Origin: CAUZIZ01 sp965218775
Lineage (GTDB): Bacteria; Acidobacteriota; UBA6911; RPQK01; JAJDTT01
Assembly (NCBI GenBank): GCA_965218775.1
Contig: CBDCLS010000003.1
Location: 992,001 to 1,056,000 of the forward strand
DNA: 64,000 nt
Direction of reading: 5' to 3'
A program made the translations under genes and the position numbers. Below the pieces are notes generated by a model. That model ran no database searches, was not told where the DNA came from, and worked only from the letters and a program-made list of their open reading frames with translations. Below, piece after piece: positions 44,154 to 54,022 of this stretch; position 1 is the first letter of the stretch, and each line of letters opens with the position of its first letter.

Positions 44154-45176
44154 CTAATCCAGCGCGACAACCTGGCCCGAATCGATGGACTTCCTCGCTG
44201 CTTCTACGATCCTCACTGCCGCACGGCCATCGTAGCCGGAGACCGTGGGTGGATTTCCATCCAGCACGTTATCTGCGAAGAGTTGGGTCTGGGCGTAGAA
44301 AGCTTCCAGCCGCACCGGATCCATGGGCCGCCCGATATAGTCTATCGGAGGTTGCTCCCAGATCAGCTCCCAGTTATCCCCCCGCCCCAGCATCAGCTTG
44401 CCGTATCCGTCAATGTCCAGGATTCCCTCCTCGCCGACGACCACGTATCGATGCTGGTGACCGTCCAGGTTGGGAGACGGCATCTCGTAGGACATCCACT
44501 GCTGAGCCATGGCGCCACTGTCAAAAACGATCTGGGTCATGACGCTGAGTCTCTCGTGTTGCTGCGCGCCGAAAGTCGTTCCCTGGCTGCAGATACTCTT
44601 TGCCTCGGCACCGGAGAGGAAACGCATCGCGTCGAAATTGTGGACCCCCATGTCGAGAAAGGCGCCTCCGTGTTCGGGCAGTCCGGTCCACGGCTTATCG
44701 TCGGTGAAGTATCCGCTGAAGACAGAGTGTCCTCGGAGCATCCAGATTTCGCCCAAGAGATTCTGATTGAGGATCTCCCGAGCCCGAGAGACCGCGCCCC
44801 GAAACCGCAGGGTCTGGATCACTTCAAGATGGACCCCTGCCCGCTCGCATGCGTCGATCATGGCAGTACAGTCTTTCGCGGAAGTCGCCATGGGTTTCTC
44901 TACCAGAACGTGCTTACCTGCCTCGGCCGCCTGGATCACCTGAGACAGGTGGTCAGCGTGGGGGGTAGCGATCAAAACCGCATCTACATCGCCTCGCGCC
45001 AGCAAAGACTCGTAGTTGGGCTCGCAGTCCACTCCATAGTCGCTGGCGAGACCGGGTGCGCGCGTGCCGCCGGCGACCGCGATCAAACGGACCCGTGTGT
45101 TGTACTTCGTAATTCCCTCGGCGTAGGTTCTCCCCATATAACCTGAACCCAACAAGGCGATTTGCAAGTCGGTCAT
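44154..45176 (-). CDS. Gfo/Idh/MocA-family NAD(P)-dependent oxidoreductase
   Basis: A 340-residue dehydrogenase with an N-terminal Rossmann motif (ALLGSGYMGRTYAEGI), IATPHADHL and the EKPMATS motif with the catalytic Lys near residue 95, and a C-terminal alpha/beta substrate domain (HGGAFLDMGVHNFDAM). Family members oxidise sugars, inositol and related polyols. It stands alone with an exchanger gene upstream. The substrate cannot be read from sequence. Confidence 0.9.
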   Translation of the reverse strand: MTDLQIALLGSGYMGRTYAEGITKYNTRVRLIAVAGGTRAPGLASDYGVDCEPNYESLLARGDVDAVLIATPHADHLSQVIQAAEAGKHVLVEKPMATSAKDCTAMIDACERAGVHLEVIQTLRFRGAVSRAREILNQNLLGEIWMLRGHSVFSGYFTDDKPWTGLPEHGGAFLDMGVHNFDAMRFLSGAEAKSICSQGTTFGAQQHERLSVMTQIVFDSGAMAQQWMSYEMPSPNLDGHQHRYVVVGEEGILDIDGYGKLMLGRGDNWELIWEQPPIDYIGRPMDPVRLEAFYAQTQLFADNVLDGNPPTVSGYDGRAAVRIVEAARKSIDSGQVVALD

Positions 45177-45216
45177 CGCTACTTCCTCCTAGTCCGGATT
45201 TCCAAAACTGCAACGT

Positions 45217-46278
45217 TCAGGATCTGAGCGAGAGCTGCAGCACCACGTATGACACATAGATGGCTAGTAACGGAAGACCATACCATCTACGAAAGGTGCC
45301 TTTGCCCGAAGCTGAGTAGATGTAGACCCGAAAGATCGTCAGAATGAGCAGCATCGTCGGGAGATGGATATACAGCATTATTTCCGGTATCTGTGCACTC
45401 CGCTCAACGATCGGCAGCGGTGCCGCAGTGGCCGCGGCGCCCACCACGAATAGAACGTTTAGAATGTCGGCCCCAACGATGTTTCCTACCAGTAGTTCGG
45501 CATGACCCCTCCTAATGCTGACCATTCCTATCACCAACTCCGGTAGCGAGGTCCCGAACGCCACCAAAGTTGCAGCGATTACCACCTTCGGAATACTCCA
45601 GTGATTCTCAGCAAGTTCAATCACGGAGCAGATAAGTACACGACTGGTCAAAAGGACGAAGATCAGTCCGACCGTGACCAGAATCAAGAGACGCGCAGTG
45701 CCGGAAGCACCCTGTGGAGACTGCTCTCCGCTCTGCCCCGATCCGGAGTCGTCTGTGCCGGGATGGCTGCGGCTCCATCTCACAGAAACGAGCATGTATG
45801 CAGTTAGTGCCGCCAGCATGATTAGTCCGACCGGTCTCCCCAACTCGGCCTGGTCACCGAATTGCAGGTAGAACCCGTAGCACAGCACGGCCAGGAACAC
45901 CCCCGAGCCGAACTGAACCCAGCCTTGGCGGGACAAGACGAATCTATCGGCGGGAAGCACCGTAAGCAGACAGCCGAGTCCGAAGATCAGCCCCGAATCT
46001 ACAATGATAGAGCCGACGGCGTTTCCCAGGGCGAGGCCGGGCTCTCCCGACCAGGCGGCCAGCACGGAAACGGCGCACTCTGGACTGGTGGTTCCTAGAG
46101 AGACGATCGTTGCACCGATCACGATCTTGGAGATTCCCAGAACGGACGCGATCCCCGATGCTCCCTCGACGACCACATCTGAGGCCTTGCCCAGGGCCGC
46201 GATGGCGATCGCTACCAGCACCAGCAGTTGCCACTGGGGCAACCCCAAGAACCACTCTCGCGGAATAAGATGCTCCAC
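45217..46278 (-). CDS. CaCA-family sodium/calcium exchanger
   Basis: A 353-residue membrane protein with the two inverted alpha repeats of the YrbG-type exchangers: GATIVSLGTTSPECAVSVLA (N-terminal) and AATLVAFGTSLPELVIGM (C-terminal). Both repeats contain the Thr/Ser-Pro-Glu core that binds calcium. About 10 hydrophobic segments are seen. It probably exports calcium in exchange for sodium or protons. It lies 40 bp from the dehydrogenase gene on the same strand. Confidence 0.9.
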   Translation of the reverse strand: MEHLIPREWFLGLPQWQLLVLVAIAIAALGKASDVVVEGASGIASVLGISKIVIGATIVSLGTTSPECAVSVLAAWSGEPGLALGNAVGSIIVDSGLIFGLGCLLTVLPADRFVLSRQGWVQFGSGVFLAVLCYGFYLQFGDQAELGRPVGLIMLAALTAYMLVSVRWSRSHPGTDDSGSGQSGEQSPQGASGTARLLILVTVGLIFVLLTSRVLICSVIELAENHWSIPKVVIAATLVAFGTSLPELVIGMVSIRRGHAELLVGNIVGADILNVLFVVGAAATAAPLPIVERSAQIPEIMLYIHLPTMLLILTIFRVYIYSASGKGTFRRWYGLPLLAIYVSYVVLQLSLRS

Positions 46279-46514
46279 CTTGCTCCTCGTGCCTTTGATC
46301 CGTGTCTAGGAAGCCTGGAAGAAAATATACGAAGTCGGGGACCAAAACAAAGCCAAAGTGCCGAATCCTGTCAGCATCGATTCAGGTGGCGTGTCAGAAG
46401 AGGCCTCGCACCGCCTTCGATTGCTGCTTTCGTAGTAGCCCCTCCCGGAGCCAGGGCGGGGAGGAATTGGGCCCGTTGAGGGTTTGGAACCATCTGTGGC
46501 ACACTGGGGCCACT

Positions 46515-47930
46515 GTGGAACTCGGGACAAGCGTTCAGCCTCATCTTTTCGTAGTCTTTGGCGGAACCGGAGACCTCATGCAGCGCAAGCTGCTCCCCGC
46601 TCTGGCCCGGCTCAATGATCTGGGGTTCCTGGGTGAGGACTTCAAGATTCTAGGAGTGTCTCGTAGGAGCATGGACGACGGCGGCTTTCGAGAATGGGCC
46701 CGAGGGGCGTTGGCGGAGGCAGGAATTTCCGGTGGACCCGAGAGAAGTCGATGGTGCGATCAGTGTCTGCACTTTCAGTCGATCGGCCAGGGCGGAGAAG
46801 AGGACTACCGAAGCCTCAAACACCGCGTTGCACAGCTGGAAGGAGAGGGGGACCGGCCACGTAACCGGGTCTTCTACCTTGCCATGCCCCCATCGGGATT
46901 CGCTCCCTCAATAGAAGGTCTAGGAGGTGCTGGTCTGAACCAGAGTACAGGTTGGACCAGACTGGTTATTGAGAAGCCCTTTGGTCGTGATCTGGCTTCA
47001 GCTCAAGACCTAAACCTACTGGTCCACAGTTACTTCGAAGAGTCTCAGATCTACCGGATCGACCACTATCTGGGCAAAGAAACCGTTCAGAACCTTTTGG
47101 TGTTTCGGTTCGCCAATCCCTTGTTCGAGTCGGTGTGGAATCGCGACCGGGTGGAGAGCGTCGAAATCACCGTTGCGGAACAGCTGGGTGTTGGAGAACG
47201 CGCCGGCTACTACGACAAGACAGGTGCCCTGCGGGATATGGTCCAGAATCACTTGACCCAGCTCCTGACCTTGACGGCGATGGAGGTGCCGGCAGCCTTC
47301 GAAGCCGACTCGATCCGGGACGAGAAGGTGAAGGTGCTTAGATCGCTCGCCCCACTCCAGCCCGACCACGCTGTCTTCGCCCAGTATTCTGGTGGGATCG
47401 TCGATGGAGAGGAAGTGCCCGGCTATCTACAGGAAACGGGTGTGGACCAGGACTCCCAGACCGAAACCTTCGTTTCCCTACGCTTGGAAGTCGCCAACTG
47501 GCGTTGGCAGGGCATTCCCTTCATCCTTCGAACGGGCAAGCGGATGCCAGACCGTCTCACTCAGATCAAGGTGCGGTTTCGTTCTCCACCGGTGACGCTC
47601 TTTCGGGGTTCTGGTTCGAGTCAACTCCCTTCCGGTGCCCTGGTTATCACCCTTCAACCGGATGAGGGCTTTGACCTGGACCTCGACGTCAAATCTCCAG
47701 GTCCTGAGATTTCGCTGGACCGACATAGCCTCAAGTTCCGATATGCAGAGAGTCTGGGCTCGCTGCCAGAGGCGTACGAGACCCTGCTGCTGGATGTGCT
47801 GACCGCCGATCAGACGTTGTTTGTCCGTGGGGACGAGGTCGAGGCCGCCTGGCGCCTCTACGCTCCCCTGCTGGACGGATCGCTTCCGATCCGTGACTAT
47901 CCTGCTGGAAGTTGGGGACCAGAAGGCTAG
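46515..47930 (+). CDS. zwf: Glucose-6-phosphate 1-dehydrogenase
   Basis: A 471-residue enzyme if started at GTG 46515 (an earlier in-frame start at 46302 would add a 71-residue unlikely tail). The NADP site FGGTGDLMQRKL and the active-site RIDHYLGKETVQNLL are clear, and GYYDKTGALRDMVQNHL is typical of the family. It catalyses the first step of the oxidative pentose phosphate pathway. No gnd or pgl gene is adjacent. The neighbouring genes are unrelated. Confidence 0.95.
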   Translation: MELGTSVQPHLFVVFGGTGDLMQRKLLPALARLNDLGFLGEDFKILGVSRRSMDDGGFREWARGALAEAGISGGPERSRWCDQCLHFQSIGQGGEEDYRSLKHRVAQLEGEGDRPRNRVFYLAMPPSGFAPSIEGLGGAGLNQSTGWTRLVIEKPFGRDLASAQDLNLLVHSYFEESQIYRIDHYLGKETVQNLLVFRFANPLFESVWNRDRVESVEITVAEQLGVGERAGYYDKTGALRDMVQNHLTQLLTLTAMEVPAAFEADSIRDEKVKVLRSLAPLQPDHAVFAQYSGGIVDGEEVPGYLQETGVDQDSQTETFVSLRLEVANWRWQGIPFILRTGKRMPDRLTQIKVRFRSPPVTLFRGSGSSQLPSGALVITLQPDEGFDLDLDVKSPGPEISLDRHSLKFRYAESLGSLPEAYETLLLDVLTADQTLFVRGDEVEAAWRLYAPLLDGSLPIRDYPAGSWGPEG

Positions 47931-47947
47931 CAACCGGAAACTGAAAA

Positions 47948-49144
47948 TCAAAATTCGACTGTACACCAGGGTTGGGACTCAGTGGCGAAAAGTGCGTCGC
48001 CTCGTTGAATCGTCTCGGGATCGTCGGCTCGAATCCGGCCCGCGTGCCAGAGTGTCCTAAAACTGACTCCGCCGAGATAGACAGCGCCTAGATCGGCTAC
48101 CGACAGCGCCAGATCGGCAGCCGCTGCGGTAGCGCGACATTCGGCCCCGTCGGGCGCCGCGAGAAGCTCGAAACGACCTTGATTCCAGGGACAATAGGAA
48201 TCTGTTACCTCAACAACCAGACGGCCTTCTGCCGCGTAGGTTCTCCCACTCAGCGCCTCAGGCAGATTCACCAGACGGACCCACAGATCGTCACTCGAGG
48301 AACGCTTCAGGTGACGGGGGTCGGCCAACCTCCAGAGAAGCGGCTCATCGATCGGGCGCAGCAGAGCCTTTGTAGTAGTCATGAGGTCGACTCCGAAGCA
48401 GTATTCCCAGAGGGCAGATTCTGCCTCGTCGGTAGTGGAGATCAGCTCCTGGACGGTCAGAGTGTGGGTTGAGTGGTTAAGCCGGTACAGAACGTAACCA
48501 TCGATACGGTCGCCGCTACGATAAACAGCATGGAAATTAGGCGATGAACCCTGCCTGTCGGATTCCGGATCCCTTAGTGTGAGATCCCAGCGAATGGGAT
48601 CTCGTCGAATCATGCCGGGGCGAAGCGGTCTAACCCGCTCGTAGACCCCTGGGAAGAGTTCTCTCGCCTGGCTTGCTTCGACGAATTCGACTGCTCCTTC
48701 GTAGTTGTGCGGAAACTCCATCCCCGAGCGGTGGCGTGCAAGGCTCCATTCTTGATGAAAGGTGGCCATACCGTATCCATAGCGTCCGTAGATAATGGAC
48801 TCAGAAGCATATAGGCCGGCTAGAGGCTCGCCCTGCTCATAGACGTCGTGCAGTTGTGCCTCCATCATGCGGGTCAGGATTCCCCTGCGGCGGTGAGTCG
48901 GTTGAACCGTAACGCCTGCCACACCGGCCAGGGGTAGCCAGGCCCCTGGAACCCGCATTTCGAAGCGGTGAGTGTAGGCAGTCCCGACGATCTGGGCTCC
49001 ATGGAAGGCGGCGAGGCTCCGTTCAGGCTCGAAGGGCACCCTTCTCATGTGCTCCTCGCTGAAGGCCTCTCCAAACCCACGTGTTTTCGCCTTGATCCAG
49101 GCGTCATACTCCTGCTGGGTTATCGGTCGGGTTTCGATATCCAT
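47948..49144 (-). CDS. Eis-like GNAT N-acetyltransferase
   Basis: A 398-residue protein of the Eis architecture. The first GNAT domain has the acetyl-CoA loop VTVQPTHRRRGILTRMM (about residues 77-93). A second, degenerate GNAT-like domain and a C-terminal sterol-carrier-type (SCP2) region (RLVVEVTDSYCPWNQGRF) follow. Family members acetylate amines, including lysine side chains and aminoglycosides. The substrate is unknown. The stop lies 18 bp from the zwf stop (convergent). Confidence 0.88.
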   Translation of the reverse strand: MDIETRPITQQEYDAWIKAKTRGFGEAFSEEHMRRVPFEPERSLAAFHGAQIVGTAYTHRFEMRVPGAWLPLAGVAGVTVQPTHRRRGILTRMMEAQLHDVYEQGEPLAGLYASESIIYGRYGYGMATFHQEWSLARHRSGMEFPHNYEGAVEFVEASQARELFPGVYERVRPLRPGMIRRDPIRWDLTLRDPESDRQGSSPNFHAVYRSGDRIDGYVLYRLNHSTHTLTVQELISTTDEAESALWEYCFGVDLMTTTKALLRPIDEPLLWRLADPRHLKRSSSDDLWVRLVNLPEALSGRTYAAEGRLVVEVTDSYCPWNQGRFELLAAPDGAECRATAAAADLALSVADLGAVYLGGVSFRTLWHAGRIRADDPETIQRGDALFATESQPWCTVEF

Positions 49145-49231
49145 GGCGTTGAGGCTCCTGATCTATACTAGCCTGATAGTGTTTGTCTTGCTTTATCCTT
49201 GAACACCTCTGCCAGTCCCGCCACCGGGCGC

Positions 49232-49353
49232 GAGCCGGATCATTCAGAAGGAAACTTTGGGTCCGGCGTAGCGGTGGACTCCAGGCCGCCGTCCGAGCCA
49301 AAGGCTCGGAAGAATAAGACTTCGGCCTGGAGGCCAAAGCTACGTTCGCCATG
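49232..49353 (-). repeat. Dispersed ~120-bp repeat, copy B
   Basis: Reverse complement of 39029-39154 with one difference (GAGTCCACC versus GAGCCCACC). It lies between the Eis-like gene and the amidohydrolase gene. Confidence 0.85.
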
Positions 49354-49364
49354 AAGTTGTCCTT

Positions 49365-50519
49365 TCAACCTAGCAGCTCAGCAGGACAAAAGACCTCTCC
49401 CTCAACCAGGACCACCTCGGTCCGCGTACCCGGCTCCATGGGATCTCCCTCCAGGATCACCAGGTCAGCATCCTTACCCGGTTCGATACTCCCCACACGA
49501 TCCTCGACCCCCAGAATCCTGGCGGAGTTGATGGTTAGCATCTCGAGGATCTGCTGCGCGGAGACCCCCGATTCGCGGATCTCTGCAAAGTTGTCGTCCA
49601 GATGCTGGATCGGAATGACGGGCGCATCGGTTGTGATCGTCACCAGGATTCCCGACTCCAGTAGCTCCCGAACGTGTTTGCCGTGGACGTTCCGGGTTTC
49701 TGACTTGTAGGACCACCAACCGATAGGACCGTAGACGACCGGAATGCCTGCCGCAGCGATCTGCTCGGCAACCAGATAGGACTCGGTTCCGTGATGGATC
49801 ACGACATCCACTTCAAACTCCCGCGCGATCCTGAGAGCTGTGATGATGTCGTCGGCTCGATGGACGTGTACATGGATCGGCATCTGACGCTCCACAACCT
49901 TGACCATCGCCTCTTGACCCAGGTCCCGTGGCTGAGATCCTGATTCACGATAGTTCTGTGCATCCAGCAGAGTCTTGCGGATTGTCGACGCTATCCCCAT
50001 GCGCGTGGCAGGAAAGCGTCGCTGGCGTACGGCGTTCTCCCGCTTGGGGTTTTCGCCTAACGCCATCTTCATTCCCGCCGGTTCCCGGACCACCATTTCA
50101 TCCACCGCGGCTTTGGGCGCCGTCTTCAAGATGACGGTTTGACCTCCGATGACGGTCAGGCTACTGGGTACGACCAAGGCCGTGGTCACACCCACGGACA
50201 GGGCTCGAAGGAACATCTCGTCGGCGGGGTTGATGGCGTCCAGCGCTCTCAGATAAGGAAAAGCCAGATGTCCTCCAACCTCGTCACCGTCGCTTCCTTC
50301 CCAGCCTATATGGGTCTCAAAGATTCCGAGGTGGGTGTGGGCCTCGACCAGGCCGGGGATCACGCTGCGGCCCTGGGCCTCAATGATTTCGGCTTCTGGA
50401 GGTAGGACGTCTTTGCCGCCTACCGCGATGATCTTCTTCTCTTCCACGACCACGACTCCGTCGGGAATCGGCGGAGACGTGACCGGGTAGACGGTTGCGT
50501 TGACGATCGCTTTCTTCAT
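49365..50519 (-). CDS. Imidazolonepropionase-like amidohydrolase
   Basis: A 384-residue metal-dependent hydrolase of the subtype I amidohydrolases: a beta-sandwich N-terminus (residues 1-50), VEAHTHLG with the metal-binding HxH, VEVDVVIHHGTESY, and late residue Asp in ITTDAPVIP. Homologues act on cyclic amides or ureido compounds (for example prolidase and imidazolonepropionase-like). It is downstream of the aminotransferase by 31 bp, in the Dpp-type transporter cluster, so it may degrade an imported amide or peptide. Confidence 0.85.
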   Translation of the reverse strand: MKKAIVNATVYPVTSPPIPDGVVVVEEKKIIAVGGKDVLPPEAEIIEAQGRSVIPGLVEAHTHLGIFETHIGWEGSDGDEVGGHLAFPYLRALDAINPADEMFLRALSVGVTTALVVPSSLTVIGGQTVILKTAPKAAVDEMVVREPAGMKMALGENPKRENAVRQRRFPATRMGIASTIRKTLLDAQNYRESGSQPRDLGQEAMVKVVERQMPIHVHVHRADDIITALRIAREFEVDVVIHHGTESYLVAEQIAAAGIPVVYGPIGWWSYKSETRNVHGKHVRELLESGILVTITTDAPVIPIQHLDDNFAEIRESGVSAQQILEMLTINSARILGVEDRVGSIEPGKDADLVILEGDPMEPGTRTEVVLVEGEVFCPAELLG

Positions 50520-50550
50520 CTTCTAGCTCTGCTAGTTGGGTTGCTCAGAC

Positions 50551-51714
50551 TCAATCGGATTCTTGGCAGATCCGGTTCAGGCCGGCAACCAGGCGCTCGA
50601 TCTCCTCATCCGAGTTGAACACATGGGTCGAGACCCGTATGCGCTCGCTGGTGTAGTCGACAGGCGAGACCAGGATCTTCTCCACTTCCAGCAAACCGCT
50701 GGAGATAGTCGCCGCCTTTTGACCCGGAATCTGAAAGGTCACGATCCCGGACGACTTTTCGAACTCTCGCGGGGTGTCGATAAGCACTCCGGGCACAGCT
50801 TGAAGAGCTGCCTTAAGCCGGTCCGAGTATTCTCTTATGTAGCTGAAGATCTGATCCCAGCCGATGCTCTCCCACATCTCGAGGGCCTTTGTAAGTCCCG
50901 CTTGATCCGACAGATTCCTGGTGCCGAACTCGAAGCGCTTGGCCTCGTCCCACAGCTCGTAGTTCCCTTCCATGTCGAACTCCCGCTCTGAATGCGAGCC
51001 GATCCAACTGGGTTTCAGCCAATCGACACGATCTTTGCGGACGTAGAGTCCTCCGGTCCCCTGGGGTGCCATGATGTACTTGTGTCCACTGAAAGCGTAG
51101 AAGTCGCAGTCGAGATCCCTGACATCCACCGGGATGGAGCCAAAGGCCTGGGCTCCATCCAACAGAACAGGAATGTCCCGTCCATGGGCGAGGTCGATAA
51201 TCCCCCGGACGGGAAAGCGGAGTCCGGTGTAGCGTGATATGTGACTGACACTTATCACTCTCGTTCTGGTGTCCAGCAAGGACCCGAACTCCTCGAGAAA
51301 CTGCGAGTAGTCCTCGGTGACGTGGACGAAGCGCAGCTCGACCCCGTGACGGTGAGCGATGTTGTACCAGGGAATCAGGTTGCCTGGGTGTTCCTCGTTG
51401 CTGAGGATGATGTTGTCGCCCGCTTCCCAATCGAGGCCGTTGGCAACCACGTTGATCCCCACCGTGGTATTTTCCCCGAGCACAATCTCGCTGGAGTCCG
51501 CGTTGAAAGCCGTAGCGACTTTAGCGCGCGTCTCTTCGAACTTCTCGTTCATTTTTGCCGCCACATGGGGCAGCGCCGGACCCTGGTTCTGAAACTTGAC
51601 CCAGCGGGCTACCTCTTCCACAACTGGTTCAGGTTTGGGAGAAAAGCCACTGGTGCAGAAGTAGGCGATATTCTGCACCGCAGGAGTCAGCCGGCGTATG
51701 TCGGAGAGTTCCAT
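50551..51714 (-). CDS. Class V aminotransferase (PLP-dependent)
   Basis: A 387-residue enzyme of the cysteine desulfurase/isopenicillin N epimerase-like group. It has NTTVGINVVANGL, EHPGNLIPW, the PLP-binding Asp/Gln pair in VLLDGAQAFGSI, and the Schiff-base Lys in FYAFSGHKYIMAPQGTGGLY. It overlaps the gene upstream by one base (TAATG at 51712-51716), so the two are translationally coupled. The substrate is likely an amino acid or amino sugar made by or acting with its neighbours. Confidence 0.9.
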   Translation of the reverse strand: MELSDIRRLTPAVQNIAYFCTSGFSPKPEPVVEEVARWVKFQNQGPALPHVAAKMNEKFEETRAKVATAFNADSSEIVLGENTTVGINVVANGLDWEAGDNIILSNEEHPGNLIPWYNIAHRHGVELRFVHVTEDYSQFLEEFGSLLDTRTRVISVSHISRYTGLRFPVRGIIDLAHGRDIPVLLDGAQAFGSIPVDVRDLDCDFYAFSGHKYIMAPQGTGGLYVRKDRVDWLKPSWIGSHSEREFDMEGNYELWDEAKRFEFGTRNLSDQAGLTKALEMWESIGWDQIFSYIREYSDRLKAALQAVPGVLIDTPREFEKSSGIVTFQIPGQKAATISSGLLEVEKILVSPVDYTSERIRVSTHVFNSDEEIERLVAGLNRICQESD

Positions 51715-53945
51715 TATCCAAGCCTTTCAGGTGGTGTGATCTCGACAACCAACCTGCGAAAGTCGTTCTCTGGGCCCGCCACAGGAAAGGTCAGGATGCC
51801 CTCCTCTCGGGCCTTCAAGGTGATCGTTTCCGAGGCGTCGCCTTCGACCCGAACCTGAAACTCGCTTTCCGGCTCCAGATTCCAGAGGCACAACGCCTGC
51901 TTGCGAATGATCTCGAGCTGCAGGTTTACCCGGTCGGTTTTCGGATCGTAAGTCGCCTCCAAGATGCGAAGGCCCCGGCTATTGGTATTGAGGATCTGGG
52001 GGCAGGGGGCTCGTTCCGCCACCGCTCTCATGGTGATGCCCTGATGCGGTTCCAAAGGTGGAACCCCGAAATACCGTCCACCGACGATGTGAAGATAGCT
52101 CAACCCGTTTGCCAGAACATTTCCCACCGGCACGGTACTCTCCACCATCATTCCTTCTATGAGTCTGTCGGTGGGATTGAATATTGTCACCTGGTCGGGA
52201 GACTCCACCCGAAACAGTACCTCCTCGTAGTCCCGCATTCGCTCGTAGAGCATCTGTTGGCTCGCGATCCAGAGATTGAGCCGCTCCGCCTGACTCACAG
52301 CGTAGATAAGGTAGTCCAAGGTTCCCTTTCCCTGGTTCACGGAGGGATCGGATGCAAACAGAGGGTGGTACTGGAGAGTGTAGACGCCGTTCTCGAGCTG
52401 ATCAGAATGAGCCTGATCCTGGGAGCCCCTCTGGGCATCGAATATCCAAGGAGGCTTTCTGGGCGTGGCCTCCCTCGGAGGTACCGGGATGCGGCTGTGA
52501 TGCGCACCCAGAATAACGTCAATCAGATCGTAATCGCAGTCGTATTCGTGGGTTCGGTCCCAGCCTCGGAGGGCCTTATGCTCCTCCACCGAAGTGATCA
52601 CCGGATGATAGGGAAACCAGAACCCGGAGCTGCTGACCGTCATGCTCCCGTCGGTCACGTAGGTATGCTCACCATATTCAACCATGTCATAGAAACAGAA
52701 GGTGCAGGTGCCCAATACCTCGGGAGCATGCTCCAGGAGATAGTCCATGGCGTCCAGGGTTTCGGGATGGACATGTCCACCTCCGTGTCTGCCGCAGGTG
52801 TAGACGGTGAAGCCCAACCTCTCCTCGGTCTCCCTGACATGGTCGAGGAAGCCGGTCCCGACCAGGTAGCGAGGCGGATCACCAGCCAGGCTGTCATTGT
52901 GCAGCCCGATTTCGAGGAAAGGATACTTCCTCACCTCCCGAACCCAGAGCTCTGCCTGCTCTTCGGTAGTTGAGTCGTCGGCAATCACCGGATCCAGGAC
53001 GTCGTGGGTAGCTGGAACCAGATTCGCGGCCTGGTACTCTACCATCGACAAGTCAGTGGATTGATCCACGTCGTGGCGCAGGGAAAAGGCTCCTTTGTGG
53101 CTCCCGAACGGCTTCAGCCGGTTGGACAGGAACTTCGGATTCCATTGGCTCAGGATTTCCCAGAGGAAGAACGCCAGGGTATCGCCCCAATGAACCGGAT
53201 TCTGCCAGTTCCGGATGTCCTCGACGTTCAAGTGGGCCTGTAGGACGCTCCCCAGAAACTCGAAAATCGAATTGGCCACACAGAGCGTCCGATCGGTGAC
53301 GATTACGGCGTCACCAATCTTCTGCTTGCTCGCGGTGTCCGAACTGGAGAGATCCCCGCCCAGCTGCCAGAGCCGCGCCAGGACCCGTGAGTCTGACTTC
53401 GCTACCAGCTTCCTCGACTTCTGCCCTTTTCCACCGGAGACGTAGTAGTCTGCCCATGCCTCCCGATCGGAAAAGCGCGACTCCTGGTTCCAGCGCCAGC
53501 CAGTGTAGCCATCCGGAACGATGGTCTCGGACGCGTCGAGACCCAGTAGATCATCGGGAAGATTGCTCTTGCCTGTCACTACCAGCTGAAGGGTCCCGCT
53601 GTCCACGGCCGTCCCCAGTGCTTCGATAGTCTCATTCTCGAGCCCAGCGGCGTTGGGAACGAAGAGGGTGTGGTAGGAATCGATGACCCCGCGCAACTGG
53701 GTTTCAGTCAGCAGGTCGTGCCTCAGGCTGAAGCGGTTCAGCAGCGCCGAGGCTGTTGTGGGCGCCAGGTAGGCGTACTCGTCCTTCAACCAGCGCTTCT
53801 TTTTCCCCCAGGCATCTTCGAATTCGTAGATGGCACCGCGATCGAGGGCTTCTTCTATGTAGCGTTGTCTAGAATTGGGACTGAGGACGACCGCGATATT
53901 CTGTCGCAGATCGCTTGAGTTCCGACTACCTTCTACTGGCATCAA
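51714..53945 (-). CDS. Polysaccharide deacetylase-like protein, 743 residues
   Basis: A large, apparently cytosolic protein. The central part (about residues 285-450) contains FSLRHDVDQSTDLSM, FLEIGLHNDSLAG and TCGRHGGGHVHPETLDAM, arranged like the metal-binding motifs of NodB-type deacetylases, then GTCTFCFYDMVEYGEHTYV. Before it is a region that may be a glycosyltransferase-like or amidotransferase-like domain (LLTETQLRGVIDSYHTLFVPN). The C-terminal 180 residues are beta-rich. It is translationally coupled to the aminotransferase. The exact activity is unknown. Confidence 0.6.
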   Translation of the reverse strand: MMPVEGSRNSSDLRQNIAVVLSPNSRQRYIEEALDRGAIYEFEDAWGKKKRWLKDEYAYLAPTTASALLNRFSLRHDLLTETQLRGVIDSYHTLFVPNAAGLENETIEALGTAVDSGTLQLVVTGKSNLPDDLLGLDASETIVPDGYTGWRWNQESRFSDREAWADYYVSGGKGQKSRKLVAKSDSRVLARLWQLGGDLSSSDTASKQKIGDAVIVTDRTLCVANSIFEFLGSVLQAHLNVEDIRNWQNPVHWGDTLAFFLWEILSQWNPKFLSNRLKPFGSHKGAFSLRHDVDQSTDLSMVEYQAANLVPATHDVLDPVIADDSTTEEQAELWVREVRKYPFLEIGLHNDSLAGDPPRYLVGTGFLDHVRETEERLGFTVYTCGRHGGGHVHPETLDAMDYLLEHAPEVLGTCTFCFYDMVEYGEHTYVTDGSMTVSSSGFWFPYHPVITSVEEHKALRGWDRTHEYDCDYDLIDVILGAHHSRIPVPPREATPRKPPWIFDAQRGSQDQAHSDQLENGVYTLQYHPLFASDPSVNQGKGTLDYLIYAVSQAERLNLWIASQQMLYERMRDYEEVLFRVESPDQVTIFNPTDRLIEGMMVESTVPVGNVLANGLSYLHIVGGRYFGVPPLEPHQGITMRAVAERAPCPQILNTNSRGLRILEATYDPKTDRVNLQLEIIRKQALCLWNLEPESEFQVRVEGDASETITLKAREEGILTFPVAGPENDFRRLVVEITPPERLG

Positions 53946-54022
53946 CTACTCCTCTGATCTTGTCGATTCTTCATCTGGAAATGTATCTGTTTAGCGCAAT
54001 TCGACCCTCCCGTCCAGCGAGA

